DNA from: Cyclostephanos tholiformis
Taxonomy: Eukaryota; Bacillariophyta; Thalassiosirophyceae; Thalassiosirales; Thalassiosiraceae
Assembly: GCA_036939975.1 (NCBI GenBank)
Contig: JALLPB010000307.1
Coordinates: 1-17,941 of the forward strand
Length of the DNA stretch: 17,941 nucleotides
Direction: 5' to 3'
A model generated the notes under the pieces. It made no database searches and had not been told where the DNA came from. It saw only the letters and a list, made by a program, of their open reading frames with translations. The position numbers were made by a program, and so were the translations under genes. Below are positions 1 through 10,059 of the stretch, one piece after another. The first letter of the stretch is position 1. Every line of letters begins with the position of its first letter.

Positions 1-299
1 TAGCTGTCACATCCTAGAACATTAGCTGGTGCTTAAACCCCGGTCTGTACGGTAGGTAGATCAACAGGTTCCTACTTTTTTTTTGGCTGACGGGCGACGG
101 CCAGAAAAAGAGTGGCAGATAATAGGAATCGTCACACATCATCGTCAGGAGATACCGGAAAAAAAGAAGAACACCCAGAGCTCACATCTAGTGTAACCCT
201 CACCAAAAAAAGAGAGGGGAAAACGAAAGTTGTTATTACTAGGGGACGAAGACAACCGACGACCGCTCTGCCGCGGGCGAATGGGACACAATCGCAACA
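1..299. other. 5' flank of the serine acetyltransferase gene
   Basis: I see no coding signal here; the open frames contain only low-complexity residues and match no family I know. The stretch contains a poly-T run (about 73-82) and an A/G-rich region (about 155-240). It presumably holds the promoter and 5' UTR of the gene starting at 300. A 9-codon upstream ORF (281-310) overlaps that start in another frame. Confidence 0.4.
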
Positions 300-310
300 A
301 TGACGAATGA
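281..310 (+). promoter_or_regulatory. Possible short uORF overlapping the SAT start codon
   Basis: An ATG at 281 opens nine codons ending in TGA at 308-310, out of frame with the main ATG at 300. If the transcript starts upstream of 281, scanning ribosomes would meet this ATG first and terminate just past the main start. That could lower or regulate translation. The transcription start is unknown, so this is only a possibility. Confidence 0.2.
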
Positions 311-2236
311 ATATGATGCAGGTAATACCATCCCGTCGTCATCGCATGGGGATGACGACGAATTGTTCCTGAGACTGCGCCGCGAGGCGGCGGCGGTCGT
401 TCGAGAGGAGCCGATCCTCGCGATGCTGCTGTCGAAGGTGGGACTGCTCGACGACGACTGCGTCGTTCCGTCCTCCTCCTCCCCACCCTCCTCCTCCTCC
501 TCCTCCTCCTCCTCCTCGGTCTTAGTGGGGCAACATCATCGTGCCGCATCGTCGTTCGAGGAGGCGATATCGCGCATAGTATCCCACCGATTATCGTCGT
601 GTTCTGGGAAGACCGAATCCATATGTCCGAATTACCTCCGTAATCTACTCGAGGAGTCGTTCGATAACGTTCGCGATTTGGAAATGGGACACACCATGAC
701 CGAGGCGGTTAGAATGGACGCGATGGCGATACTGAATCGGGATCCCGCGTGCGAGACGTTACTGGAGGCGGTCCTATTCATGAAGGGATTTCACAGCCTA
801 GTCCTACACCGCGCGGCGAGGAGGGCTTGGAGGCCGTCATCGATGTCGACGTCGATGACGAACGATGACGAGATTATGGACATCGCTGGCGATATACCCG
901 AGTCGGGGGAAGGCGACGATACAGCGAATATCGCGTCGGGAGGGCTCGACCCGTGGGGGGAAGGGGGGGGGAGGGGGGGGAAGAGGTTCGTCGCGCTCTT
1001 ACTACAATCGCTGGCATCGTCCGCGTTCGGGGTAGACATCCATCCGGCGTCGTCCATCGGTGCCGGCATAATGATCGATCACGCGACGGGTGTGGTCATC
1101 GGCGAAACGGCCTCCGTGGGCGATGGCACGACAATATTGCACGGCGTGGTGAGTTTGTTCTATAAATATATATATATAAATATATACACACATATATTAT
1201 TTCAATCGATACCCTCTCCCCCCCCACACACACTCAACACTCTTTTTTTATTTTTTCGACGAATGCATTCCATATCATAATGCAGACCCTCGGTGGCACG
1301 GGGAAGGAGACCGGCGATCGTCATCCGAAGATCGGCAGGCACGTGCTGATAGGCGCGGGCACGCAGATCCTCGGTAATATCACCGTGGGAGACCGCTCGA
1401 AGATCGGCGCCGGGAGCGTCGTACTTCGTCCGATCCCGAGCGGAGCCACCGCCGTCGGAGCCCCCGCGAGGATAATCGGCTTCACGGCCAGGGGCGAACG
1501 ACCGGGAAGTACCGTGGACATGAATCTGAAGGGCGTGGAACCTTTGTTAGGGGATGCGCGCATGGGCTTGATGGACGCGACAAAGAAGTCGTACATTAAC
1601 GTTAGCAAGATCTTGAGGAAGGACACGAGCTCGACAGAGATGGACAGTTCGGGGGGGACGAAAACTATTTCGAACGATGCGGGGGGGGATTCCGAGGTGT
1701 CCGGCCACGCGACCGGTGATTCCGAGGACTCAACGAGCAAGGAGGACGATAGGGACGGGGTGGGAGGTGTCGACGAGGAAGAGGACGACAACGTCACGGA
1801 TTTCGGCACACCGCCGAAGTGCAGGTGGAGGAGGGCATCCAGCGGCAACGACGGCCTGTGCCCGTTCAGAGGAATGTTCGGCGTGATCCCGGCGGATATC
1901 AAGAGGAATTGCATCACGCACAAGCGACTGCGCGATCTCTTACTCCAGGAGGGTTGCAGCGAGGGGGAATGCTTGGAGGTTTACTTCGAATTGTTACACT
2001 CCACTCCCTCGTCGTCCGACTTTCGGCGGTGCGGGGCCATACCGTTGGAGGTCTACTCGAAATGCTTCCCGGATATTGCCAAGGAGAAGACCGGGTTGGA
2101 TGCCGATAGGGTCCAGGCGCTGGCCGAGGGCGATTTACGCGCACTGGGAATGAGCAAGAAGGCGAGTAGAAGATTCAAATCCTTCTTGAACAGATTGGGC
2201 GCGTCGACGTCGTCGAGGGTACCGTCATCTAGTTAG
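300..2236 (+). CDS. SAT: Serine O-acetyltransferase with long C-terminal extension
   Basis: Transfers acetyl from acetyl-CoA to L-serine to give O-acetylserine, the committed step of cysteine synthesis. Exons are 300-1148 and 1286-2236. The intron (1149-1285, donor GTGAGT, acceptor CAG) is phase 0 and rejoins ILHGV to TLGGTGK exactly as in the family, giving 599 residues. The N-terminal helical SAT domain spans about residues 20-175, including a ...DPACETLL...KGFHSLVLHR... segment. The left-handed beta-helix runs about 240-350. Catalytic and substrate residues line up with E. coli CysE: D246, H261 (DHATG) and H296 (DRHPKIG), with the same 15 and 35 residue spacings. No signal peptide is seen, so it is probably cytosolic. 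Odd points are a Ser run encoded by a TCC repeat, an acidic linker (about 396-455), and a C-terminal helical region (about 467-585) in place of the short CysK-binding tail ending in Ile. Start chosen as the first ATG before the conserved domain. Confidence 0.92.
471..516 (+). repeat. (TCC)n microsatellite inside SAT exon 1
   Basis: Nearly pure TCC/CTC triplets interrupted once by CCCCACCC. In frame it encodes a Ser run (with two Pro) between the two helical parts of the SAT N-terminal domain. Length changes here would stay in frame and are likely polymorphic. Confidence 0.9.
1161..1200 (+). repeat. AT-rich simple repeat in SAT intron
   Basis: A TA/TATA-rich tract lies within the single SAT intron (1149-1285). 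A pyrimidine-rich stretch and the acceptor follow. It is non-coding. Confidence 0.7.
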
Positions 2237-2375
2237 TAGGATGGAGAGAATATGCTAGGACAGGGAAGTAGAAAATCACAGACATGTTCTTAGGGAGATG
2301 CATGTATCTACCTATCCAGAGCAAGGTGGGCTAAGCACTCATATCACATGAGAGCATATAACTTTACTTTTCCGA

Positions 2376-3539
2376 CTACGCTGACGTAGGCATATTATAA
2401 TCTTGAGAGTCAACATACTCCAACCAATCGGCCATTGCTCTATCCTCATCCATTTTCTTAGCGTCACTACCATAAATGTCTAACATCTGCAAATACGTGG
2501 TGGTCGGACGACGTTGTCCCGTTTCATACTCGATTGGAGCGGAGATCTTGGTTTCATCACCCAGAAGTTGATTCCCGAAGTAATCCTTCGTGCGTTGCAT
2601 TAACATCCCAATAAAACTCGAAGAGTCACCCGCGTTGGCGCCGTTGTTAGGTTCATCGCCAAATAGGAAATACGACGATGGAGACTTTCGCAGCCAACCA
2701 CTCTCCTCGTGAATGGCACTCTCCTGGCCGGCCACAGCGCTCTCGTTTCGTTGCGCGTCATCCACGATATCGGCAGATCGTCTCCTTCCCGAGGAACTGT
2801 ACATTCGAAAATAACCGCCCAACGTTGGAGAATAGGACTCCGCCATGTCATCGCTCCTACGGCCCGGCATGCGCTCGTGTATCATGGATAATAGCGTATC
2901 CTCGACGAGATCGTAGCAGTGAACGTGTGGGGTCGTGGAGTTCATTTCATCGACTCCCGTGCAGCTCGCGGCCGTGGAATCCACGCGTTCGTTCACGAAC
3001 GGCCTCTTCATGCCCCCCCTCGTCGCCTCGACGATCGCCGGCACGACGCACTCTCGCAGCACCGTGTGTCGGAATGCGACCGTGCTCCTCGGACCCGCCA
3101 CCCCCATCTCCATCTCGTTCCTGACGCGATCGAGCGTCTTCCCCTCGAGGTATTTCACCGTCCGTCTTGCCATGTGATGCAACGTCGGGCAGGGGCAGGA
3201 TGTCAATATCGGTTCCCGCGCGCGGGATCTGTGTTGGGTGGTTAGCGGTCTCAGGCGAATGCCGTCGTCGCACGTCGTGGTCACGACCCTCCTCGCGACG
3301 TAGGACGACCGCACGATGGTGGGACTATTGCCGCACGCGCTGCCGGTCGATGTGCATCCCGGCGACAGTTCGGCCTCGATGCGCAGGACGCAGCCGCAGT
3401 TCGATCCGCATCGCTGACCGTATGCCACCGGGCCGGCGACGGGGGCGTCGTGGACTGCCGAGCCCCCCGACGCCGACGCCGACGGGAGTTTCCCGACGGA
3501 GGCGGGTGGCGAGCGGAATGGTCGGAGCATAAATCTCAT
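2376..3539 (-). CDS. Conserved hypothetical protein, possible NifU/IscU-N-like scaffold
   Basis: A single-exon frame of 387 residues. The start is Arg-rich and free of acidic residues (MRFMLRPFRSPPASVGK), compatible with a mitochondrial presequence. The first half has a cysteine pattern recalling the NifU/IscU N-terminal fold. C48-G-C50 precedes a beta-like VLRIEAEL segment. TSCPCPTLHHMA (C115, C117) sits where NifU has its GCxxSxAS turn and is followed by the typical YLEGKTLDRVR helix. C164 (RECVVPAI) sits near the third ligand position. Extra cysteines are at 44, 62, 69 and 90. The second half (about 200-387) has two short conserved-looking stretches, HCYDLVEDTLLSMI and DEDRAMADWLEYVD, that I do not recognise. 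Tail-to-tail with SAT (139 bp apart) and divergent from the uronate gene. If the fold is right, a role in Fe-S assembly is possible, but the family call rests on pattern only. Confidence 0.6.
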   Translation of the reverse strand: MRFMLRPFRSPPASVGKLPSASASGGSAVHDAPVAGPVAYGQRCGSNCGCVLRIEAELSPGCTSTGSACGNSPTIVRSSYVARRVVTTTCDDGIRLRPLTTQHRSRAREPILTSCPCPTLHHMARRTVKYLEGKTLDRVRNEMEMGVAGPRSTVAFRHTVLRECVVPAIVEATRGGMKRPFVNERVDSTAASCTGVDEMNSTTPHVHCYDLVEDTLLSMIHERMPGRRSDDMAESYSPTLGGYFRMYSSSGRRRSADIVDDAQRNESAVAGQESAIHEESGWLRKSPSSYFLFGDEPNNGANAGDSSSFIGMLMQRTKDYFGNQLLGDETKISAPIEYETGQRRPTTTYLQMLDIYGSDAKKMDEDRAMADWLEYVDSQDYNMPTSA

Positions 3540-3895
3540 GAGTATCGTCGTGGTTATGACCCGGCTCGATCGAAACCTATTTCGGTGTGCGTGAAGAAGA
3601 TGGAATGTAATCGCAATTTACACTATGTTGACATCTCTTAAATTCTGCGTTCATACACCTGAAAAGAAAAAGATGAGGTGGTAGGAAAAACAAAAACGAT
3701 GACGGCGCTGTTTGACGCTGATAATATATTGTGTATGTATGATGTGGTGCATGATGCGAGGCGCGCCAAAATAGAATACTAGAACAAAGAACGAAAGAAT
3801 CAAGCGTACGGAAGGTCGTAAGCCGTATTGCGACAACATGGGCGTATCTTGAGTCTGAGCTATGGTCTCTTTCCACACTTCGTGACATCGACATC
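3540..3895. other. Divergent intergenic region (shared promoter candidate)
   Basis: 356 bp between two genes transcribed away from each other, so both promoters should lie here. It contains an AT-rich stretch (about 3660-3760) and a GC palindrome (GGCGCGCC, about 3760-3767) followed by a run of A. I see no convincing coding frame; the minus-strand frame across it is low-complexity. Confidence 0.45.
3762..3770 (-). promoter_or_regulatory. E2F-like site in the divergent promoter
   Basis: On the minus strand this reads TTTGGCGCG, matching the E2F/DP consensus TTTSGCGCS. It lies 126 bp upstream of the uronate gene start and 223 bp upstream of the minus-strand gene start. This is a sequence match only and a chance hit is possible. 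Confidence 0.2.
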
Positions 3896-6800
3896 ATGGC
3901 GGCCGTCACCGACATGATCATTTCGAAGTCGGCCGGCGAAAACGGTCAGGATGTAGACGCGATCTGCTTGGGATCTGGTCGTTTCCTACGGAGCGTATTG
4001 GTCCCCTTCCTCTCCTCGAACATGAAGCCGGCCGTGTTCCAAACCAGGGGTCGCAACTTTCTCGACTCCTTCGAAAAGCAACATCGTCGATTCGACGATG
4101 GTAGCGACGGTGTCGTCGTCGTTGTGCCGTCCCTGTGTTATCCCGTGGATACCGTTCAATTTGATGGCAGCAGAACGACGTCTGACATAAGTACTTTTGC
4201 CGTGGGCACCCTGGGAAGTCCAAACGGAAAATTACAATTGATGGAGGGCCTCGTACCCAACATGAATTTCATTTCCGTCATCGGCGTGGGGGTCACCGAG
4301 GCGGGGATGCAGAATGCGGAGAATCAGTGCATGGTAGATTTGACTGAACTTTTGAACAAGATCTACTGCACATCTTTGACGTGCTCCAACCCCAACGGAA
4401 GGATATGCATCATCAATACGGACAATGTTCCCAATAACGGGGATGTCATTCGCGGCCACGTATTGAAGAACGCGGGAAGATACGACGAGGAAGCGGACGG
4501 TGCTTCCGGGTTTGTCGATTTCATATCGACTAAGGTAGCCTTCTTAAACAGCATGGTCGATCGAATCACATCCTCAAGGCCAGACTCCGATGGGTTGATA
4601 CCGATGTGCGAGCCCCTGCCCACGAAAGCATTGGTAATATGCGATCCAGGGAGAGATTTTCCACCCTGGATGTTCGATGAAAATGTCCAGTCTCGATTTG
4701 GGGTACGTTGTCAATGTTGTATCTTACAATAAAGCGATCGATGATGGGAGCACGACATGGAATGGTTTATGAGAAAATTTGCCTCTCTCCTGCTCACTCG
4801 CCTCTTCTCTCATTCGAACACAAATAATGTACGGACCAAATATTTGCAGGTGAAAATACGGCATGACCCAACCGATCTGGAGTCAGACGTCTCACTTAAA
4901 CTGAGGGTTGCCAATGGCACACATACAGCCGTGGCTCATGCTATGGCACTTCTATCGATGGTCAACACGGAAGCTCTCTGCCGCCACCCCATCACTTCCG
5001 ACGTCATCCTAAGCTACCTCGACTCTCTCTATCGGGCCCAGATTCTACCAGGCGCCTTGTATGACGGGATATCAGCAAGCGAGACCGACGCGACGTGGAT
5101 TGATGGAGAAAACGGCTGCAGCATCCATATTTCGGGCTCTCCACTTTTTTCATTACTCAGAATGGCGCCGCGAAGTGCGGCATCCGTCTCGGCCCCACGA
5201 TTAAGAGTCTGGTCGCCGCAAGTGTTCATGGCGCCACAGAAGGAGACCATCCATTGAGTGTTTCAATGGCGTTTGCCGTGGCTGCCGTGTTGAGGTTTCT
5301 TACACCTGCTTCCTTCATCTCTGGGAGCGAGCCTGCACTGAATGCACGAATGAGTGATGCCAAAGCACGTGGCATTTACGTTGGGCGGCTCGATATCAAG
5401 AGTAAGGAATATGGTACTGCCGACGGTCAGCAACCAGGCGAAGCCTCAGATTATACTGTGACTTACGCTGATGGGCTACGTTACAATCTAAGCCAAGGCT
5501 GGTATGAGTTTCGATGTGACTGTCTCGTTGAATGGAATGCACTACCATCACGCGCAAACGAAGCACGGCAAGGAGACCGCAAGATCGCTTTGCCGGATGC
5601 GTTGTCTTGGTTCGATGGTCCTAAGCAGCCTTGTGCGTATGAAAAAGTCGTCAAGGCATATCATCTTCATCCACAAGGAGGAAATCTTCAAGCAATGCCG
5701 GAGGGAGGTAACGTGGTGGATGAATCGTCAAGAGTGAGGATGTTCGATACCTTCGCCAGTGCTGTATGCACATTGTATGCTCGAATGGCCAGTGGAGATG
5801 ACATCATTCTTCTTTTGACAGAGATGATGCAAAAGCAGCATGTATACTTGCATGGATTTGCAACACCTTGCGCATGCCTTGATGATTACATGTCAGAGGA
5901 AAGCTGCATACATCGACTTCACCATCGCCGACACCCTATCCCAAACACAAGTTGTCTTATGCTTGCACCACTCGGGCTGCGTAACGAGGACATATATTCT
6001 GTTGTTTTTTCTGAGGTGAGGGGTCAACAAGTGATTGATCTACATACGCATCTGCTACCCCCATCACACGGAGCTCTTTGTCTATGGGGTATTGACGAGC
6101 TATTGACCTATCATTACCTCGTGGCAGAATATTTCATGACAGCTCCTGCAAATATTTCTCCTGAAGGATTTTATGAGTTACCCAAAAAAGAACAGGTAAG
6201 TTATTTTCCTCTATATAACTAAGGCTGTTCTATTCTCATCTGACGTCCTTCCATACCATAGGCAAATTTGATTTGGGATGCGCTCTTCATTCAAAGATCT
6301 CCAATATCGGAAGCAACGCGTGGAGTGTTGACAACTTTGGTTGCGTTAGGACTTGATATTCATGTGAAAGCGCGCGACTTAAATGGAATTCGAAAGTATT
6401 ATGATAAGTTTCGCGAAGGTGGATTTAGTGGTACCTCAACCTTTGTGGAAAATGTTATGGCCATTTCAGGTGTTAGATACGCCATAATGACGAATATTCC
6501 ATTCGATTCCACCGAGACCCAGCATTGGCGACCAAGGAAAAAGGTACGACTCAGTTCCCTCCTAAAATTGTACATCGATTAATACTTCAGTGATATCATT
6601 GATTGTTTTTTTTATCGTTGCATCCACTTAGGACTATCCAGCGACCTTCAGGAGTGCTCTACGCGTTGATCCCCTTCTAGCTGGCGACAAAGAGACTATC
6701 GAAAAGGCCCTGAGAGCGGCAGGCTACGGAACAAGTGTTGCTGATGCTCGTAATTATCTTAATGAGTGGTGTGATATTATGCAGCCGGAGTATATGATGG

Positions 6801-7709
6801 TGAGCTTGAATGCAAAAAGGCTGTCTCCGTTTCGCTTTGCATTAACGTCAAGTCAACAGGAATCGAATTGTTCTATCATCTAACCTACTACTATTCGTCT
6901 AGGCGTCCACTCCGCATGATTTCATGTTTTTGGCCCCAGATAATGGTGGCGGTATACTGGCTGGTGCGAAAAAACGAGGGCTGAATGAAGACTCAATGAA
7001 AGTCCCCTTTGCATTCGCTGACATATCTGCCAATGAATGCAGTGGATGTGAAGAGACAGATATGCCAACCGTGCTTAACGAGCATAGTGACTTTTTGAAG
7101 GATTGCTTAATTAAGGTTTGCGAAGAGAGAAATCTACCTATTGCATTAAAGATAGGTGAGTGTGGCGAGACGAGGCTCTGTATCCTGCTGAAAGTCTTTT
7201 CTTCTTTCTAATCTTTCCTCCTTTTAATAGGTGCACATCGGCAGATTAATCCGAGCCTTTTGGCTGCGGGAGATGGAATGGTTGCATTTGCCGACGCTGC
7301 ATCCCTTGCTAGGTTGTGTAGTGCGTATCCCAAAGTCCGCTTCCTTGCCACTTTTTTATCTAGACAGAATCAGCACGAAGCCTGCGTCCTCGCCAATAAG
7401 TTTAGGAACCTTCACATATATGGCTGTTGGTGGTACTGTAACAATCCTTCGATCATCGAAGAAATCACGAAAATGCGAGTTGAAATGTTAGGAAGCGCAT
7501 TCACTGCCCAGCATTCTGATGCCAGAGTGATAGACCAACTAGTCTATAAATGGGCTCATTCTCGGGCAGTTATTGCGAAAGTACTGGCGGAAGAATACCA
7601 GAAGGCAATCAGCTCTGGTTGGCAGTTTAATCGAACAGAGATCAGAAGGGATGTCTCAAGATTGCTTGGCGGGGCTTATGAGGAGTTTATGGGTAAACAT
7701 TTGATTTAA
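3896..7709 (+). CDS. Fused fructuronate/tagaturonate reductase-like and uronate isomerase-like protein
   Basis: Six exons: 3896-4702, 4850-6195, 6262-6543, 6632-6799, 6903-7155, 7231-7709. All introns are GT-AG and join in frame. About 1,111 residues once one missing base near 5104 is allowed for. The N-terminal half is a long-chain mannitol dehydrogenase/fructuronate reductase family enzyme. It has a Rossmann motif GSGRFLR (26-32), NTDNVPNNGD (174-183), the family signature FLNSMVDRIT (216-225), and the catalytic Lys-x4-Asn-x2-His triad at K286, N291 and H294. YADGLRYNLSQGWYEFRCD follows before a linker. The C-terminal half (about 660-1111) matches the UxaC uronate isomerase family: metal-binding H668-T-H670 in DLHTHLLPPSHG, the WGIDELLTYHY segment, GCWWYCNNP (W1019-W1020), and FTAQHSDAR plus YKWAHSR near the end. 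Inferred role: hexuronate to keto-uronate (C half), then NAD(P)H reduction to aldonate (N half). No targeting signal is seen, so probably cytosolic. Substrate choice is not readable from sequence. Confidence 0.85.
5102..5106 (+). other. Apparent -1 frame break in the reductase half
   Basis: Upstream codons end ...ATWID in one frame. The family sequence resumes immediately as WRKRLQHPYFG in the frame one base back, starting with TGG at 5104-5106. The original frame stops at 5255-5257. The join is seamless at the protein level and no intron boundaries are visible, so one T (or equivalent) is missing here. There is no classic XXXYYYZ slippery heptamer. A sequencing error is the simplest cause; a recent loss-of-function allele is the alternative. 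Confidence 0.75.
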
Positions 7710-7914
7710 ACCTACTATATTAATAAGAACTCGACAGGCTGGACCATTAATGGCTGAAATTATTGACTTCTCCGGGCAATTATGCTTAGTCAAACGGATT
7801 AGGTATCTTCACTGAGAAGTCGTTTACAGAGTATAAATTGTTCGGGCGGAACCAGCCCTGAAGCTGATCAAATATCCATCAGTGAGAAATTCAAGGAACA
7901 GTTCACAAAATTCT

Positions 7915-9670
7915 CTACTGCCAAGCGCCGCGTGAACCAACCGAACCTGCTACTTTCTTCCCGGGTGAAATGCCTCTCTGTAATTTATCACTCGCGATCA
8001 ATTTCACCTGAACAGTCTCAGCGAGCCGCACGTCGCACTTTCTCCAAATCTTCACGGTCACCGTATCCCCCTCGGCGCGCGCCTCGATCGCCGATAGCAA
8101 ATCTTCGACGCTCACGACCACCTCGCCGTTGACCTCGGTGATCAGGTCGCCAAGTTCAAGCGTCCCGTCGGATCGAAGCTCCGTCGTCCTCAGGCCTGCC
8201 TTCTCCGCGGGGGATCCCGGAATCACCTCCACGACCAAAACTCCGCTCAATTCCCTTCGCAATTGCATCGCGATCGAGCGGACGACCCTGTCGTCCGCCA
8301 CGTTGACGCCCATGGTGGGTCGGACCACGCGTCCGTGCCGGATGAGTTGATTTACGACGCGCCTCACGGTATCCACCGGGATGCTGAACCCGATTCCCGC
8401 GCTGGCACCGGATGGGGAATAGATGGCCATGTTGACGCCGATCAAACGCCCGCGCGAATCGAGCAACGGACCGCCGGAATTCTGCGAAAGACAACGCGAA
8501 GAACAGGGAGCGACGTGCGATGGTGAGGAACGGGGGAATTTTTACGTTATATCGAAATTCGCGAGAGGGGACCCGAGGTTTTATCTCACGCCAGGATTGA
8601 TCGCCGCGTCGCTCTGTATGCAACCCCTAATTGGCCTACCGCCGACCCCATCCACGTCCCTGCCTAAGGCCGACACGACTCCGGTTGTGAGCGTGTAATC
8701 CAGTCCGAACGGATTGCCTATCGCAAGCACGCTCTGTCCGACCTGCAGATCGCTCGAGGATCCCACGGTGATCGGCTTCGGCAGGCCCCTCGTCGATATG
8801 CGCAATACGGCGAGGTCCTTCTCGGGCTCGTACCCGACGATCGTGGCGGATTGGGGCGGCATGCCCTGCAACTTCACCTTGATGACGGGATTGCTCGTCT
8901 TCGTCGCAGATGCGATGACGTGATAGTTCGTTACTATGTGACCCTTTTTTTCGGCGAAGGGGGCAATGTCGAGAGAGCGGCATCGAACATGCGTGTTAAT
9001 AATCGACCTGATTGCGAGGAAGGATGATTTCTCAAGCGCTACTCACCCTGTCGTCCCACAGAAATCCCGACCCGGCACCCATGGGCACCTCGGTCCCCTT
9101 GAGGCTCAGGCCGCGTTGGCTGACCTGCTGCTGGGAGATCGTCTGTATGTACGCGACCGCGGGTGATGCCCTTGTGAAGGTATTCACGACGCGATTCTCC
9201 TCGTGGGACAGGCCGCCGTTCCCGAGAGGGGAGGAGGAGGAGGAAGAGGGGGGATTGGCGAGGCCACGAGTGTTCTTCAGCCTCTCGACCAAGTCGCGCT
9301 TCTCGAGACAATCGCGATAGTCCACTCCGCGATCGCTCAGCAGGCGTTTTAATTCCGACACGGAGAGGGCACCGTACTCCCCCCCCCCGCCCCTTTCGTT
9401 GGCAGATGCGTCCCCTCCCGAGCCCGCCACCCGACGGAGTAAATGGTCGGCGTCGTTGCCTTCGTCGTAGCCTCCCCCGAGGTAAAACAACCTCGATTCG
9501 CACCCCGCGGCGGCACCGTCGCCGATGCGGGAGCGGGGGTGGGGTGAGCCGACATTCGCAGCGTTGACGTTTCCCGAGGCATGGTGACCGATGGGATGGG
9601 TTAGGAAGGAGACGGATGTGTCGATGCTTGAAATGAGCGCGAGGGGGATTGCCGACCTGAAGATATTCAT
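7915..9670 (-). CDS. Deg/HtrA-type serine protease, single PDZ, SAP-like N-terminal domain, probably plastid
   Basis: ATP-independent serine endoprotease for damaged or misfolded proteins. Minus-strand exons: 9670-9047, 8943-8590, 8481-7915 (introns 103 and 108 bp, GT-AG, phase 0), 514 residues. The N terminus has a hydrophobic signal-like stretch, then SVS|F (19-22), an ASAFAP-like plastid motif. A SAP/ARMET-C-like helical domain (about 100-133, SVSELKRLLSDRGVDYRDCL) follows, then a Ser/Gly linker. The trypsin-like domain (about 160-375) has the catalytic triad H216 (TNYHVI), D251 (EKDLAVL) and S328 (NSGGPL, right after an exon join). One PDZ domain spans about 375-480, including GVLVVEVIPGSPAEKAGL and LGDLITEVNG. 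One PDZ plus plastid targeting suggests a Deg1/Deg8-like thylakoid lumen or stromal enzyme; which side is undetermined. Tail-to-tail with the uronate gene (205 bp apart) and divergent from the crotonase gene. Confidence 0.9.
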
Positions 9671-10059
9671 GATGTGACGTAGTAGGCTTTATTACCGGCG
9701 TAAGTTTGCCACAATATCAGTGCTTTGGAGGTGTCCTGAACTTAAGGAGAACGATGATATGAGTTTTCTTTACGATGCTCAGTTGTAGGAGTCGTGTGCA
9801 TTATTATTTGCCACGCGATGCAACCTCTCGAGTACACCTTCTCGACCTCCTCGGACCCGACGCCGAGATGATGAGCAGAGAATTGGCGCTTTTTTCTTTG
9901 TGTCTTGCTCTTAGAGAGGAGTCCCGCCACGTCCGTCAGGAACTTCACGTCACGTATGTAGGATCTAAATATGTGAGTTTCAACATCTTCATCGCTAATA
10001 TCTGTAATGGTTATCGCTAAGGAGAGTTCCATTTTTGGGCGGGAGGTCACAAACAAACA
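9671..10059. other. Divergent intergenic region between Deg protease and crotonase genes
   Basis: 389 bp expected to hold two divergent promoters. It contains TGACGT at 9675-9680 and ACGTCA at 9947-9952, the half-site type bound by bZIP factors. A minus-strand frame (ATG at 10032, stop at 9742, 96 residues, starting MELSLAITITDISDED) looks protein-like over its first 60 residues. It matches nothing I know and overlaps the expected promoter, so I do not call it a gene. Confidence 0.4.

Noticed and set aside
145..549. 134-codon minus-strand frame opposite SAT exon 1
   Set aside because: Its Arg run is the reverse of the TCC repeat that encodes Ser in SAT, so it is an antisense shadow.
953..980. 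G-rich tract as a possible G-quadruplex
   Set aside because: It lies within coding exon 1 and encodes a Gly/Arg linker. The G runs alone do not show a structured function.
1321..1923. 200-codon minus-strand frame opposite SAT exon 2
   Set aside because: It is antisense to a well-conserved beta-helix, and its composition mirrors the sense codons.
3577..3921. 114-codon minus-strand frame over the divergent promoter
   Set aside because: Low complexity, matches no family, and overlaps the start of the reductase gene.
9742..10032. 96-residue minus-strand frame with some protein-like character
   Set aside because: No recognisable domain, and it sits in the only space available for two divergent promoters. 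RNA evidence would be needed.
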